Assembly: GCF_003576525.1 (NCBI RefSeq)
Contig: NZ_QWUA01000020.1
Span: forward strand, 1 to 63,324
Length of the DNA stretch: 63,324 bases
Source of the DNA: Rummeliibacillus sp. POC4
GTDB lineage: Bacteria; Bacillota; Bacilli; Bacillales_A; Planococcaceae
Direction: 5' to 3'
Position numbers and translations under genes: made by a program. This document shows positions 18,268 to 28,227 of this stretch, piece after piece (within the stretch, counting starts at the first letter, position 1; every line of letters starts with the position of its first letter). Under the pieces are notes generated by a model that was not told the origin of the DNA, did not search any database, and saw only the letters and a list, made by a program, of their open reading frames with translations.

Positions 18268-18690
18268 AATCACTTATGAAATTATTTTGCACTTTTACTA
18301 TACTAAGATTTAAGAAAAAAGCAAAGGGAAAACAGTTATTTTCTTTAAAAAAACACAAAAAAATATATAAATTGTGAACAGCTAATGTGAACATTTTGCT
18401 TTCCGGAAAATTTTTTTTACTATTTTAATTAATAACAAAATTTTGCTAAAATGAATGTGAATTATTTTTTATTAATTATCTAAATTTACTGAAAGTATAC
18501 TCATTATTTGTAAAATACTATAATATTCATGATAGTTTAAAATGAATATAGTTAAATATAATCATTTTTTAAGCCGTGAGGTAACTATTTTTACCTTATT
18601 TTTCTATAGAAATTTGTGGATATTTAACTTTGCGACGTTAACAAATCAGTTGTATGCTAATAGCAATAGAATTATGATGGAATAGAGAAC
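18268..18690. other. AT-rich intergenic region upstream of dapF
   Basis: About 420 bp of very AT-rich sequence with no supported gene. Promoter-like hexamers are numerous but none is clearly better than the AT background. The dapF ribosome site begins at 18691. Confidence 0.5.
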
Positions 18691-18704
18691 GGAGGAGTTT
18701 TTTG

Positions 18705-19673
18705 ATGGTATTAGATTTATTGAAAGTGCATGGTTCTGGAAATACATTCTATATTTATGAAACGAAAGATGAGTCATTGTATGATTGGGTATCATTGGCC
18801 AAATGGCTTTGTGAAGATACAAATCATGGTGGTGCAGATGGTTTACTTTTAGTAGCTCCTTCAAAAAAAGGTTTGGCTAAAATGCGCGTGATCAATGCAG
18901 ATGGCACTGAAGCATCTATGTGTGGTAATGGCTTACGTTGTGTAGCACGGTATGTATTAGAAAAGAACGGTGTTTCAGAAGGATTAATCGAGACGATGAA
19001 AGCGACATTGCATGTTGAACAAGAAGAAACGTTATTTAATGGGGTACCTACATATGCTGTTGAAATTGCACCTGTATCGTTTGAACTTTCTTCATTGCCT
19101 ATGGAAGTGGATGATAAAACCACTTTTATCAATGAAATATACGGTGAATTAGATGAACATATCGCTTTTACAGCTGTATCCGTGCCTAATCCTCACCTAA
19201 TCGCTTTTGTACCAAAGGAAAAAATAGAAAATCCAACACATCAAGAACGATTAGCAACTTATTTAAACGGTGAGAATCCTATTTGTCCAGATGGGGTTAA
19301 TGTTAGTTATGTATATCCAATAAGCCAAAATGAGATATATGTTAGAACATTTGAAAGAGGTGTAGGATTTACAAATGCTTGTGGCACTGCGATGACAGCT
19401 TCTGCCTTAGTATCCAAAATGCTAAAACATACGAATGATGAGAAAATCACAGTATTTAACCCCGGTGGATTCGTACAATGTTTGGTGAAAGAACAACAAG
19501 GGGAATATCATTTAAAATTAGTTGGAAATGCAACATTTGTTTCAAAATATAAATTATCAATAGAAAATCAAAATTATTCTTATATTAATATAACTGAAAC
19601 TGGGGAACAAAAGGCTTATAATGCACTTATCGAATTTACAAAAGGAAAATTAGCTACAGAATTTACAGTTTGA
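18705..19673 (+). CDS. dapF: Diaminopimelate epimerase DapF
   Basis: 322 aa. It converts LL- to meso-diaminopimelate for lysine and peptidoglycan synthesis. The two catalytic cysteines are Cys73 in SMCGNGLRC and the Cys of TNACGTAMTAS. It opens with LKVHGSGNTFYI, as expected. It is about 35 residues longer than most DapF because of a C-terminal extension after the last core strand. The ATG at 18705 lies 7 nt after GGAGGAG. A PAS-GGDEF gene starts 17 bp downstream with its own ribosome site, so the two may be co-transcribed. Confidence 0.92.
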   Translation: MVLDLLKVHGSGNTFYIYETKDESLYDWVSLAKWLCEDTNHGGADGLLLVAPSKKGLAKMRVINADGTEASMCGNGLRCVARYVLEKNGVSEGLIETMKATLHVEQEETLFNGVPTYAVEIAPVSFELSSLPMEVDDKTTFINEIYGELDEHIAFTAVSVPNPHLIAFVPKEKIENPTHQERLATYLNGENPICPDGVNVSYVYPISQNEIYVRTFERGVGFTNACGTAMTASALVSKMLKHTNDEKITVFNPGGFVQCLVKEQQGEYHLKLVGNATFVSKYKLSIENQNYSYINITETGEQKAYNALIEFTKGKLATEFTV

Positions 19674-19690
19674 TTTTGTGAGGTGTCAAT

Positions 19691-21715
19691 ATGACAGACG
19701 TCTTTTTAACGAAGGTGCAATTTAACGCACTTTATCAAGCAAATAATAGTTTTGTTTTTTTGATGGAACAAGTAGAGAATGATTTTCAATATATTTATAT
19801 TAATAAAGCTGCTGAAAATGTTTTTACTACTAATCCAGAAGGTAAATTTATGTCAGAAGTACTTATGAATACTAGACAACAAAACATCAAAGACTATTAT
19901 CTGAAAGCAATTTCTACCAAACATTCAACCATATTTCGTGATTTTTATTTATTTTCTGATAATGGGTATACAAATGAAACACTTTGTACACCTATTTTTC
20001 AAGGGGAACATACATATATATTAGCAGTTACAAGAAATATATCTGAACAGAAAGAGTTAGAAGAAAAGTATTTGTTTTTACAATCATTATTTGAAGATAA
20101 GATTGATCCTACTGTCATATTACTAAGAGATCTTACTGTTTTTGATATGAATTTAGCTTGCGAAAATCTATTTAAAGACGTTTCGAAAGGAAAAGAATTT
20201 TTGAAATTAGATTTCATTAATTCTAATGATGTCAAAAAGTATATGCACCATATTGAAAATACTTTTGCTGGTCAAGGTTCTTCTTCTGTTATTTTTTCAC
20301 ATAAAAAGCCTTCAGGTGAAATGAGGAATTTTGTTGTTAGTTTTTCTCCTGTTTTTATGGAAAATAAAGTTGCTGCCATAAGCATTCAGTGGCAAGAACT
20401 CAATAGTAAAGTACAGTTGAAAAAGGATTTAGTCGAAACAACATTATTGTTAGATAGTTATAGAGATGCTTTGAACGTAGCAGCAAATATATGCATCACC
20501 GATAGAAATGGTGTTATAAAGTTTGTTAATACTAAATTTGAAGAACAAACACAGTATAATTCAGACGAGCTTATTGGGAAATCAAATGTGCTCCTAAATT
20601 CACGTGAACATACTAATGGATTTTACCGGAATTTATGGGATACCATTCAAAGCGGGAATATATGGCGTGGTGAAATACGCAACCGGTCAAAGTATGGAAA
20701 GTACTACTAGGTAGATACAACGATTGTACCTGTTAAAGACATCAATGGTGTGATAACAGAATTTTTAGCAATTAGTTTTGATATCTCTGATAAGAAGTCG
20801 ATTATTACAAATTTACGTAATATTGAAAAATTGTTCCGACTAATCACGGAATATACAAATGACTGTATCGTTATAACAACCGAGGATGGGATCATTCAAT
20901 ATGTTTCTCCGATTCATGAAGCAAGACTTGGTTATGAAAAAGAAGAACTATTAGGTAAAATTTACTTTGAGTTATTGTCTAAAGAGAGCCGTGCAAGTTT
21001 AACAAATGAAATAGAATATATAAAGAAAAATGGCAATACAAAATTAGAGTTAGAGATTCTTACAAAGGAAGGCAAAAGCATTTGGTTAGAATCTCAAATT
21101 TCTGCTGTCAGTGATTTAGGAAACAGAGGAGAATATCAATTAGTATCTGTTGCTAGAGAAATTACTGAGCGTAGAGAGATGGAAGAACAGCTACGCTTTC
21201 TTGCTTATCATGATAGTTTAACAATGTTACCAAACAGAAGATATTTGTTAGAAAAGTTCGATGAATTTGCACTAGATGCATGTTCAACTGAAAATTCTAT
21301 TGCTATATTATTTATCGATGGCGATAATTTTAAAAGAATTAATGATGTATATGGGCATGATATTGGTGACGAATTTATTAAACATTTTGGTAAGGCTTTA
21401 TCTTCAAGTTTAAGGGATACTGATATTATCGCAAGGATAGGTGGCGATGAATTTGTTGTTCTATTAACTAAAATGTCCACTTCAGTTGATAAAAGAAATA
21501 GACAAATTGAACAAGCTATTAGAAGAATTCAAGAAGTACTTCGTAATGGATGGATTATTGATGGGAATTACTTCTCTCCAACATCATCTATTGGTATTGC
21601 CTGTTATCCAGAAGATGGGAAAGAAATTTCAACATTATTAGATAAAGCGGATACAGCATTATATTATGCTAAAAGAGTATCAGGAAAAGATTCTTATCAT
21701 TATGCCGATAACTAG
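19691..21715 (+). pseudogene. PAS-GGDEF diguanylate cyclase interrupted by an in-frame TAG
   Basis: A 675-codon frame (stop included) has one internal stop, TAG at 20708-20710. Codons 1-339 hold PAS-type sensor regions. Immediately after the stop the same frame continues with VDTTIVPVKD, then another PAS domain and a GGDEF domain to 21715. PAS modules usually read GKYYWVDTTI here, so the stop most likely replaced a Trp codon (TGG to TAG). The cyclase end is intact: inhibitory-site RDTD five residues before the GGDEF of ARIGGDEFVVLL. It makes cyclic-di-GMP when whole. A GTG at 20750 could restart the C-terminal part but has no good ribosome site. It lies between dapF and a two-component system. 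Sequencing error, real inactivation or stop readthrough are all possible. Confidence 0.88.
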
Positions 21716-21732
21716 AAATGGTGGCGAACGAT

Positions 21733-22413
21733 ATGAAAAAGCATATATTATTAGTAGAAGACGAAAAAAATATTGCACGGTTCATCGAACTAGAATTAAA
21801 GCATGAGCAGTTTGACGTGACAGTTAGTTACAATGGGCGGGAAGGTTTACAAATTGCATCTGATGAGACAAAACATTTTGATATTATTCTCTTAGATGTC
21901 ATGCTTCCAGAGTTAAATGGTATCGAGATTTGTAGAAGGGTTCGAAGTCATTCTGATGTGCCGATAATTCTAATTACTGCAAGAGATGCAGTGATGGATC
22001 GAGTAGCCGGTCTTGATGCGGGAGCAGATGATTATATTGTTAAACCATTTGCAATTGAAGAGTTACTTGCACGCATACGTTCTATTTTAAGAAGAACGAA
22101 CCAATTAGAGAAAGAGTCAAAACTTCTCCAATTTAAGAATATTACTATAAACCAAGAAGCTTATAGTGCATATATTGATCATCGGTTACTAGAGTTAACA
22201 AAGACAGAATTTGACTTATTGTGCTTACTTATTTCCAATAAAAATAGAGTTTGTACTAGGGATCAAATTTTAGAAAACGTTTGGGGATACCATACGGATG
22301 TAGAAACAAATGTCGTAGATGTATACATACGACATCTACGTTCAAAACTTCCGAAAGAAGCAAGTTCTTACATTGAAACTGTAAGAGGAGTAGGGTATGT
22401 GATGAGAGAATGA
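21733..22413 (+). CDS. OmpR-family response regulator (ArlR-like)
   Basis: 226 aa. Receiver domain (1-120) with phospho-acceptor Asp55 in ILLDVMLPE, acidic VEDE, and Lys in DYIVKPF. A winged-helix OmpR-type DNA-binding domain (about 130-225, ending VRGVGYVMRE) follows. The closest remembered relatives are ArlR/YkoG regulators. The ATG at 21733 is preferred, with GGTGGCGA upstream; one at 21718 has no ribosome site. It overlaps the kinase gene by 4 bp, which is standard for a cognate pair. Confidence 0.9.
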   Translation: MKKHILLVEDEKNIARFIELELKHEQFDVTVSYNGREGLQIASDETKHFDIILLDVMLPELNGIEICRRVRSHSDVPIILITARDAVMDRVAGLDAGADDYIVKPFAIEELLARIRSILRRTNQLEKESKLLQFKNITINQEAYSAYIDHRLLELTKTEFDLLCLLISNKNRVCTRDQILENVWGYHTDVETNVVDVYIRHLRSKLPKEASSYIETVRGVGYVMRE

Positions 22414-23819
22414 AAAAGTTTGTAAATGTTTCTATAAAAAATCAATCTTTGAAGACAAAGTGGGCGTTAACGTCCGCTTTTGTTATTTTCATCAGTTTTA
22501 CCATCATATGTTCGGTATTATATTGGTCATTACACTCTTGGTTATTATCTGAGCAACAGCAATCAGTTAATCGGACAATGGATGATTTAACCGTGTTTTT
22601 TGAATCAGAAGGAAATGCAATCACTATTGATGATATTAGATCAAATAAAGGTCTGATGAACTCAATTATTGACAAAAGCCAAACCGTTCGGATTCTAAAT
22701 AAAGACGGGATTGAGATATTACGTATTAATGATACGATTTCTAAAACTCCAGATATACCAAAGAGTGTACCTCTTCAAGGTTATGTTGTAGATAAGCAGA
22801 AAATTGAGGGGATAGAAAGTTTTGTTGCAACGGGCAAAATAGAAATAGGATTTTTCCAAGGATATATTCAATTGACACATCCATTAACGGCTTTTCAATC
22901 ATTGATGAATTATTTACTAATGGCAATGTTAATATCTGGGTTAGGTGCATTAGTTTTGTCAGCATATATTGGCTATGTTTTAGCAAATGTGTTGTTAAAA
23001 CCGTTACATAATTTGCGACAAGAGATGATTTCTGTTGCCGAAGAAGGCTTTGAAGCGCCAATACAGATGATATATAACAGAGAAGACGAAATAGGTGATT
23101 TACTACGAGTTTATCGCAAAATGATGGGAGAACTAGAACAGTCATTTCTTTTACAACAACAATTTATCTCAGATGCATCGCATGAGCTTAGAACCCCTAT
23201 TCAGGTTGTTGAAGGTCATTTATCTTTGATACAACGATGGGGAAAAGACGAACCAGAAGTTTTAAATGAGTCACTTGAAATTTCATTATCAGAAATTAAA
23301 CGTATGAAAAATTTGATAGGAGAAATGCTAGAACTAGCCAGAGGTGAATCTCATGATCATGATAATTCATGCGATATTTTGGCCGTAACAAATGAAATTA
23401 TTCAAGAACAGAAAATTCTTTATCCAGATATAACGGTTAATGTGAATCACCAAAAACTTACTAGTAATTTTGCATTGATTTCCCAAAATGCTTTTGGGCA
23501 AATAATACGTAACTTATTACAAAATGCAATTCGCTATTCTAATGACCATCCATCTATTCAAATAAACTTGACAAATGACTTGAAGCATTGCAAAATCGAA
23601 GTCGAAGATAACGGTATTGGCATCGCAGAAAATGACTTAACACATATTTTTGATCGGTTTTATCGAGTAGATGATGCACGTTCAAGAGATGAAGGTGGCA
23701 CTGGCTTAGGACTAAGTATTGTCAAAATGTTAGTGAATAAGTATGGCGGTGAAGTAACTGTAACCAGTAAACTGGGTTTAGGAACAAAGTTCTTAGTGAT
23801 ACTACCTTCTAAAAAATAA
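22410..23819 (+). CDS. Sensor histidine kinase (ArlS/YkoH-like)
   Basis: 469 aa. Two membrane segments (about 18-42 and 166-192) enclose an extracellular sensor of about 120 residues. HAMP (about 193-245), HisKA with His258 in DASHELRTP, and HATPase with N-box QNAIRYSND, DNGIGI and GTGLGLSI follow. It phosphorylates the regulator encoded just upstream (ATGA overlap). The signal is unknown. No clear terminator follows before the odhA leader. Confidence 0.92.
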   Translation: MKKFVNVSIKNQSLKTKWALTSAFVIFISFTIICSVLYWSLHSWLLSEQQQSVNRTMDDLTVFFESEGNAITIDDIRSNKGLMNSIIDKSQTVRILNKDGIEILRINDTISKTPDIPKSVPLQGYVVDKQKIEGIESFVATGKIEIGFFQGYIQLTHPLTAFQSLMNYLLMAMLISGLGALVLSAYIGYVLANVLLKPLHNLRQEMISVAEEGFEAPIQMIYNREDEIGDLLRVYRKMMGELEQSFLLQQQFISDASHELRTPIQVVEGHLSLIQRWGKDEPEVLNESLEISLSEIKRMKNLIGEMLELARGESHDHDNSCDILAVTNEIIQEQKILYPDITVNVNHQKLTSNFALISQNAFGQIIRNLLQNAIRYSNDHPSIQINLTNDLKHCKIEVEDNGIGIAENDLTHIFDRFYRVDDARSRDEGGTGLGLSIVKMLVNKYGGEVTVTSKLGLGTKFLVILPSKK

Positions 23820-24062
23820 CTCTTTTTTTGAAGATTTATTCAAGAATTCCATCATTCGAGATAAAAATTGCTCAATTCTCAACAAAAATATTGAATTATT
23901 TGTGAAGAGTAGTAAGATTGAAAGGAAAAATGTTCTTCCCAGCATGTAACATTACATACGTGTATCTTCAGCAGGAAGAATTGTAAAATATATAGTGGAT
24001 TTCAGAATTATTCTTTTAATTAATGGAACTGCCACTTGGCAAAAAACTTGGAGGTAATTCTC
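23820..24062 (+). promoter_or_regulatory. Leader/promoter region of odhAB
   Basis: 243 bp without a gene. A possible leader hairpin pairs TTCTTCC (23933-23939) with GGAAGAA (23974-23980), without a T run, so it is not an obvious terminator. Promoter elements are not clear. GGAGGT at 24051-24056 is the odhA ribosome site. Confidence 0.4.
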
Positions 24063-26867
24063 ATGTCAAACAACGTTTCACTTGCAAGCTCACCATGGTC
24101 TGCATTTTCAGGTCCAAACCTTGGCTATGTGATGGATATGTATGATTTATACTTAACATCTCCTGAAGAAGTAGATGCAGAACTTGTGGCACTTTTTGAA
24201 CAATATGGCGCACCTGTAGTAGAAACAATTGAAACAACTACAAATGTCGCTCCAGGTAATATTGAGAAAGTTTTAGCTGCAGTAAAATACGCTGATGCGA
24301 TTCGCGCACATGGTCATTTAGCTGCTGATATTTATCCATTAAATAACCAAACAAAAGATACTACTCGTATTGAAGCGGCAACTTATGGACTAACTGATGG
24401 GGATTTAGCGAATATTCCTGCATCAGTATTATTAAACGAAATTCCTGTAAACGTTCACAATGGATTAGATGCCATAAATTACCTGAAAGAAATTTATACA
24501 AGCAAAATTGCTTATGAATTTAATCATGTAGTAGGTAAAGAAGAAAGACAATGGATTCAATCTAAAATTGAAAACGGTACACTTAACGGAAAACTTTCTG
24601 CTGATGACAAAAAAGAAATTCTTTCTTTGTTAAACAAAGTTGAAGGTTTCGAACAATTCATGCATAAAACTTTTGTTGGTGTTAAACGTTTCTCAATTGA
24701 AGGCGTTGATGCATTAGTTGTTTTAATCGATGAAATTATCCGTCGTTCTGAAGACAAAGGTTCAAAAGATATTATGATTGGTATGGCACACCGTGGTCGT
24801 TTAAACGTACTAACTCATAATGTGCATAAACCATATGAAATGATGTTAGCTGACTTTGCTCATGTACCTAGTGAATTATTCGTACCGAAAGACGGTTCAT
24901 TAATCGCTACAAAAGGTTGGTCAAATGATGCAAAATACCACCTTGGAGCAACATATAAAGCACCAAATGGTACTACTATTAAATTAGCTTATAACCCATC
25001 ACACTTAGAAGTAGTTAGTCCAGTTGTTACTGGTCAAGCTCGTGCAGCTCAAGATGATACATCTAAACCAGGTCTTCCTGTTCAAGATCCTTCAAAATCA
25101 TTAGCAATCTTGGTTCATGGTGATGCAGCATTTGCTGGTCAAGGTATCGTAACTGAAACTTTGAACTACTCTCGTACTAAAGGTTTCAATACTGGTGGTT
25201 CAATCCATATTATTGCGAATAACATGATTGGATTTACTACTGAACGCTTCGATTCACGTTCTACTGTTTATTCTTCAGACCCAGCGAAAGGTTATGAAGT
25301 ACCAGTAATTCACGTAAATGCGGATTCTCCAGAAGAAGTTGTTCAAGTAGCACGTTTTGCAGTAGAATACCGTGCAAAATTTGGTAAAGATATTTTAATC
25401 GATTTAATCGGTTACCGTCGTTATGGTCATAACGAAATGGATGAACCAATGATTACAAACCCAGAAATGTATAACATTGTACACAATCATGACACAGTAC
25501 GTGCTTTATACGGTAAAGAATTAGTTTCTGAAGGTGTTGTAACTGAAGCAGATGTAACTAAACTACAAGCCGACATCAAGGCAGAATTACAAGCTGCTCT
25601 TGACCATGTTAAAGAAGTTGGTAAAGGGAAAGTTACAAGCCACGAAATGCCTGAAGCTGTGAAAAATGGTTTTACAGAAGAAGTTGAAACAGCAGTTGAT
25701 CGCGAACGTTTAGAAAAAATGAATGAAGAACTTCTAACATTCCCAGAAGACTTCAATGTATTTAGAAAACTAAACAAAATCTTAAACCGTCGTCGTGATC
25801 CATTTGAAGGTAAAGGTAAAATTGACTGGGGTCATGCTGAAACTCTTGCATTTGGTACAATCCTACAAGATGGTCATCCAGTACGTATCACAGGTCAAGA
25901 TGCTCAACGTGGTACATTCTCTCAACGCCACCTTGTTCTTCATGATGAAAAAGATGGTAAAGAAATTGTTCCATTGCACAACATTTCTGGTTCAAAAGCA
26001 TCTTTCGCACCAATCAACAGTCCATTATCTGAAGCTTCAATCGTAGGTTATGAATACGGTTATAACTTAGAAAACGAAAATGCGCTAACTATTTGGGAAG
26101 CTCAATATGGTGACTTTGCGAATATGGCACAAGTAATGTTCGATAACTTCATCTCAGGAACACGTTCTAAATGGGGCGTTAAATCAGGTGTTGTTTTATC
26201 ATTACCACACTCTGCTGAAGGTCAAGGTTCAGAACATACAAGCGCTCGTCTAGAACGTTTCTTACAATTATCAGCAGAAAATAACTGGACAGTTGTAATG
26301 CTTTCAAGTGCAGCTAACTACTTCCACTTATTACGTCATCATGCAGCAACTCTTGGTACAGAAGCAGTTCGTCCATTAGTTATGATGTCACCAAAATCAC
26401 TTCTACGTAACCAAATCGTAGCAGCTGATGTTGAAGAGTTAACAACTGGTCATTATCGTACAGTGATTGAACATCCAACAACTGGTCAAAATGCTGATAA
26501 AGTTGAAAAAATCGTATTTGCATCAGGGAAAATGGCAATCGATATCGCAGAAAAAGTGGGCAACGGAGAAGGTTTTGAACACCTACACTTAGTACGTGTT
26601 GAACAACTATATCCATTCCCTAAAGAAGAAATTGCTGAAATCCTTGCAAAATTCCCTAATGTTAAAACACTTGCATGGGCACAAGAAGAACCTAAAAACA
26701 TGGGATCTTGGTTCTTCGCAGATCCATTCCTACGTGATTTAGCTAAGGAAGATCAAGAAGTTGTATATATTGGACGTCCAGAACATTCAAGCCCTGCTGA
26801 AGGCGATGCAGATTCTTATAAAGAAGCACAAGCAATCGTCATCGAAAATGCAGTAGCTCGTAAATAG
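24063..26867 (+). CDS. odhA: 2-oxoglutarate dehydrogenase E1 component OdhA (SucA)
   Basis: 934 aa. Thiamine-diphosphate-dependent decarboxylase of the TCA cycle that passes a succinyl group to OdhB. The GMAHRGRLNVLTHNVHKP, GDAAFAGQG (ThDP/Mg region) and SAEGQGSEHTSARLERFLQ blocks are typical of the homodimeric E1o family, and length is normal. The ATG at 24063 lies 7 nt after GGAGGT; nine upstream in-frame codons would include that site. odhB follows after 27 bp with its own strong ribosome site. E3 (lipoamide dehydrogenase) is not encoded here. Confidence 0.97.
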   Translation: MSNNVSLASSPWSAFSGPNLGYVMDMYDLYLTSPEEVDAELVALFEQYGAPVVETIETTTNVAPGNIEKVLAAVKYADAIRAHGHLAADIYPLNNQTKDTTRIEAATYGLTDGDLANIPASVLLNEIPVNVHNGLDAINYLKEIYTSKIAYEFNHVVGKEERQWIQSKIENGTLNGKLSADDKKEILSLLNKVEGFEQFMHKTFVGVKRFSIEGVDALVVLIDEIIRRSEDKGSKDIMIGMAHRGRLNVLTHNVHKPYEMMLADFAHVPSELFVPKDGSLIATKGWSNDAKYHLGATYKAPNGTTIKLAYNPSHLEVVSPVVTGQARAAQDDTSKPGLPVQDPSKSLAILVHGDAAFAGQGIVTETLNYSRTKGFNTGGSIHIIANNMIGFTTERFDSRSTVYSSDPAKGYEVPVIHVNADSPEEVVQVARFAVEYRAKFGKDILIDLIGYRRYGHNEMDEPMITNPEMYNIVHNHDTVRALYGKELVSEGVVTEADVTKLQADIKAELQAALDHVKEVGKGKVTSHEMPEAVKNGFTEEVETAVDRERLEKMNEELLTFPEDFNVFRKLNKILNRRRDPFEGKGKIDWGHAETLAFGTILQDGHPVRITGQDAQRGTFSQRHLVLHDEKDGKEIVPLHNISGSKASFAPINSPLSEASIVGYEYGYNLENENALTIWEAQYGDFANMAQVMFDNFISGTRSKWGVKSGVVLSLPHSAEGQGSEHTSARLERFLQLSAENNWTVVMLSSAANYFHLLRHHAATLGTEAVRPLVMMSPKSLLRNQIVAADVEELTTGHYRTVIEHPTTGQNADKVEKIVFASGKMAIDIAEKVGNGEGFEHLHLVRVEQLYPFPKEEIAEILAKFPNVKTLAWAQEEPKNMGSWFFADPFLRDLAKEDQEVVYIGRPEHSSPAEGDADSYKEAQAIVIENAVARK

Positions 26868-26894
26868 TGCAAACTACTAAAGGAGGAAAATAAA

Positions 26895-28151
26895 GTGGCA
26901 GACATTATCGTTCCAGAATTAGCAGAATCAATTACAGAAGGTGAAATCGTACGTTGGGTTAAACAAGTAGGTGACCCTGTAGAAAAAGGCGAATTCATCG
27001 TAGAATTAGAAACTGATAAAGTAAACGCTGAAATCATTTCTGAAGAAGCTGGTGTTCTTACAGAAATTTTAGCTCAAGAAGGCGAAGTAGTAGAAGTAGG
27101 TGCTGTAATCGCACGAGTTCAAGAAGGCGCAGTTGCTGCAGCTCCAGCTCCAAAAGAAGCACCAAAAGCTGAAGCTCCAAAACAAGAAGCACCAAAAGCA
27201 GAAGTAAAACCTGCTGCAGCTCCAGTAGTAGAAGAAACTTCTTCTACAGAACGAGTAATTGCTAGTCCAGCAGCTCGTAAATTAGCTCGTGAAAAAGGCA
27301 TCGATTTAGCTGCAGTTTCACCAGTAGACCCACAAGGTCGTGTACGTGTTCAAGACGTTGCTGCATATAACGCAGCTCCAGCGGCTCCTGCTGCTCAACC
27401 AGCAGCTCCAAAAGCTGCTCCAGCACCAGTTGCAAAAGCTGTAGATGAATCACGTGTAGAAGTAGTGAAAATGACTCGTCGTCAACAAACTGCTGCAAAA
27501 CGTTTACTTGAAGTATCTCAAAATACTGCAATGCTAACTACTTTCAACGAAATTGACATGACTAACGTTATGGCACTTCGTAAACGTAAAAAAGAAGCAT
27601 TCCAAGAAGCACATGATGGTACTCGTCTAGGCTTCATGTCATTCTTTACAAAAGCTGTAACTGCTGCACTTAAAAAATACCCAGCAGTTAACGCTAAAAT
27701 TGTTGGTGATGAAATTCACTACAACAAATTCTTTGATATCGGTGTTGCAGTAGCTACTCCAGACGGATTAGTTGTACCAAACGTTCGTGACACTGATCGC
27801 AAAAACTTTGCTGAAATCGAAGCTTCAATTGCTGATTTAGCAACTAAAGCTCGTAACAAAAAATTATCACTTCAAGATCTTGAAGGCGGTTCTTTCACTA
27901 TTACAAACGGTGGTGTATTCGGTTCATTAATGTCTACACCAATCATCAACGGTGACCAAGCTGCTATCCTTGGCATGCACAACATCGTGAAACGCCCAAT
28001 CGCAGTTGGCGATGAAATCCAAATCCGTCCAATGATGTATGTAGCATTATCTTATGACCACCGCATCATCAACGGTAAAGAATCAGTTGGATTCTTAAAA
28101 ATGGTTAAAGATTTACTTGAAAACCCAGAAGATTTATTGCTAGAAGCTTAA
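26895..28151 (+). CDS. odhB: 2-oxoglutarate dehydrogenase E2 component OdhB (SucB)
   Basis: 418 aa, GTG start after AAAGGAGGA. An N-terminal lipoyl domain carries the lipoylated Lys42 ([10 protein letters not shown]). An Ala/Pro/Lys linker, a peripheral-subunit-binding domain (about 118-155, [15 protein letters not shown]), a second linker and the acyltransferase core with catalytic [11 protein letters not shown] follow. The last 27 codons lie inside the prophage attachment repeat, so the 3' end present here is the copy on the attL side. The encoded protein is complete and unchanged in length. Confidence 0.97.
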   Translation: MADIIVPELAESITEGEIVRWVKQVGDPVEKGEFIVELETDKVNAEIISEEAGVLTEILAQEGEVVEVGAVIARVQEGAVAAAPAPKEAPKAEAPKQEAPKAEVKPAAAPVVEETSSTERVIASPAARKLAREKGIDLAAVSPVDPQGRVRVQDVAAYNAAPAAPAAQPAAPKAAPAPVAKAVDESRVEVVKMTRRQQTAAKRLLEVSQNTAMLTTFNEIDMTNVMALRKRKKEAFQEAHDGTRLGFMSFFTKAVTAALKKYPAVNAKIVGDEIHYNKFFDIGVAVATPDGLVVPNVRDTDRKNFAEIEASIADLATKARNKKLSLQDLEGGSFTITNGGVFGSLMSTPIINGDQAAILGMHNIVKRPIAVGDEIQIRPMMYVALSYDHRIINGKESVGFLKMVKDLLENPEDLLLEA

Positions 28152-28211
28152 TCTGACGGGCTTTATAGAACTTTATAGAACCTATCGCTTACACTCAGAC
28201 CACCCTTTAAT
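28071..28211. repeat. attL: odhB 3' end direct repeat
   Basis: 28071-28159 (89 bp) is identical to 63193-63281. After a short divergent stretch a further 40 bp (28172-28211) equals 63284-63323. The left copy has a 10-bp tandem duplication (CTTTATAGAA twice, 28161-28180) that the right copy lacks. The crossover must lie in this shared stretch; which part is the core cannot be fixed from one lysogen. Confidence 0.92.
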
Positions 28212-28227
28212 TAGGGTGGTTTTTTTG
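28199..28227 (+). terminator. odhAB terminator at attL
   Basis: ACCACCCT (28199-28206) pairs with AGGGTGGT (28213-28220) and is followed by TTTTTTTG. The integrase TAA lies in its loop. Confidence 0.88.
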
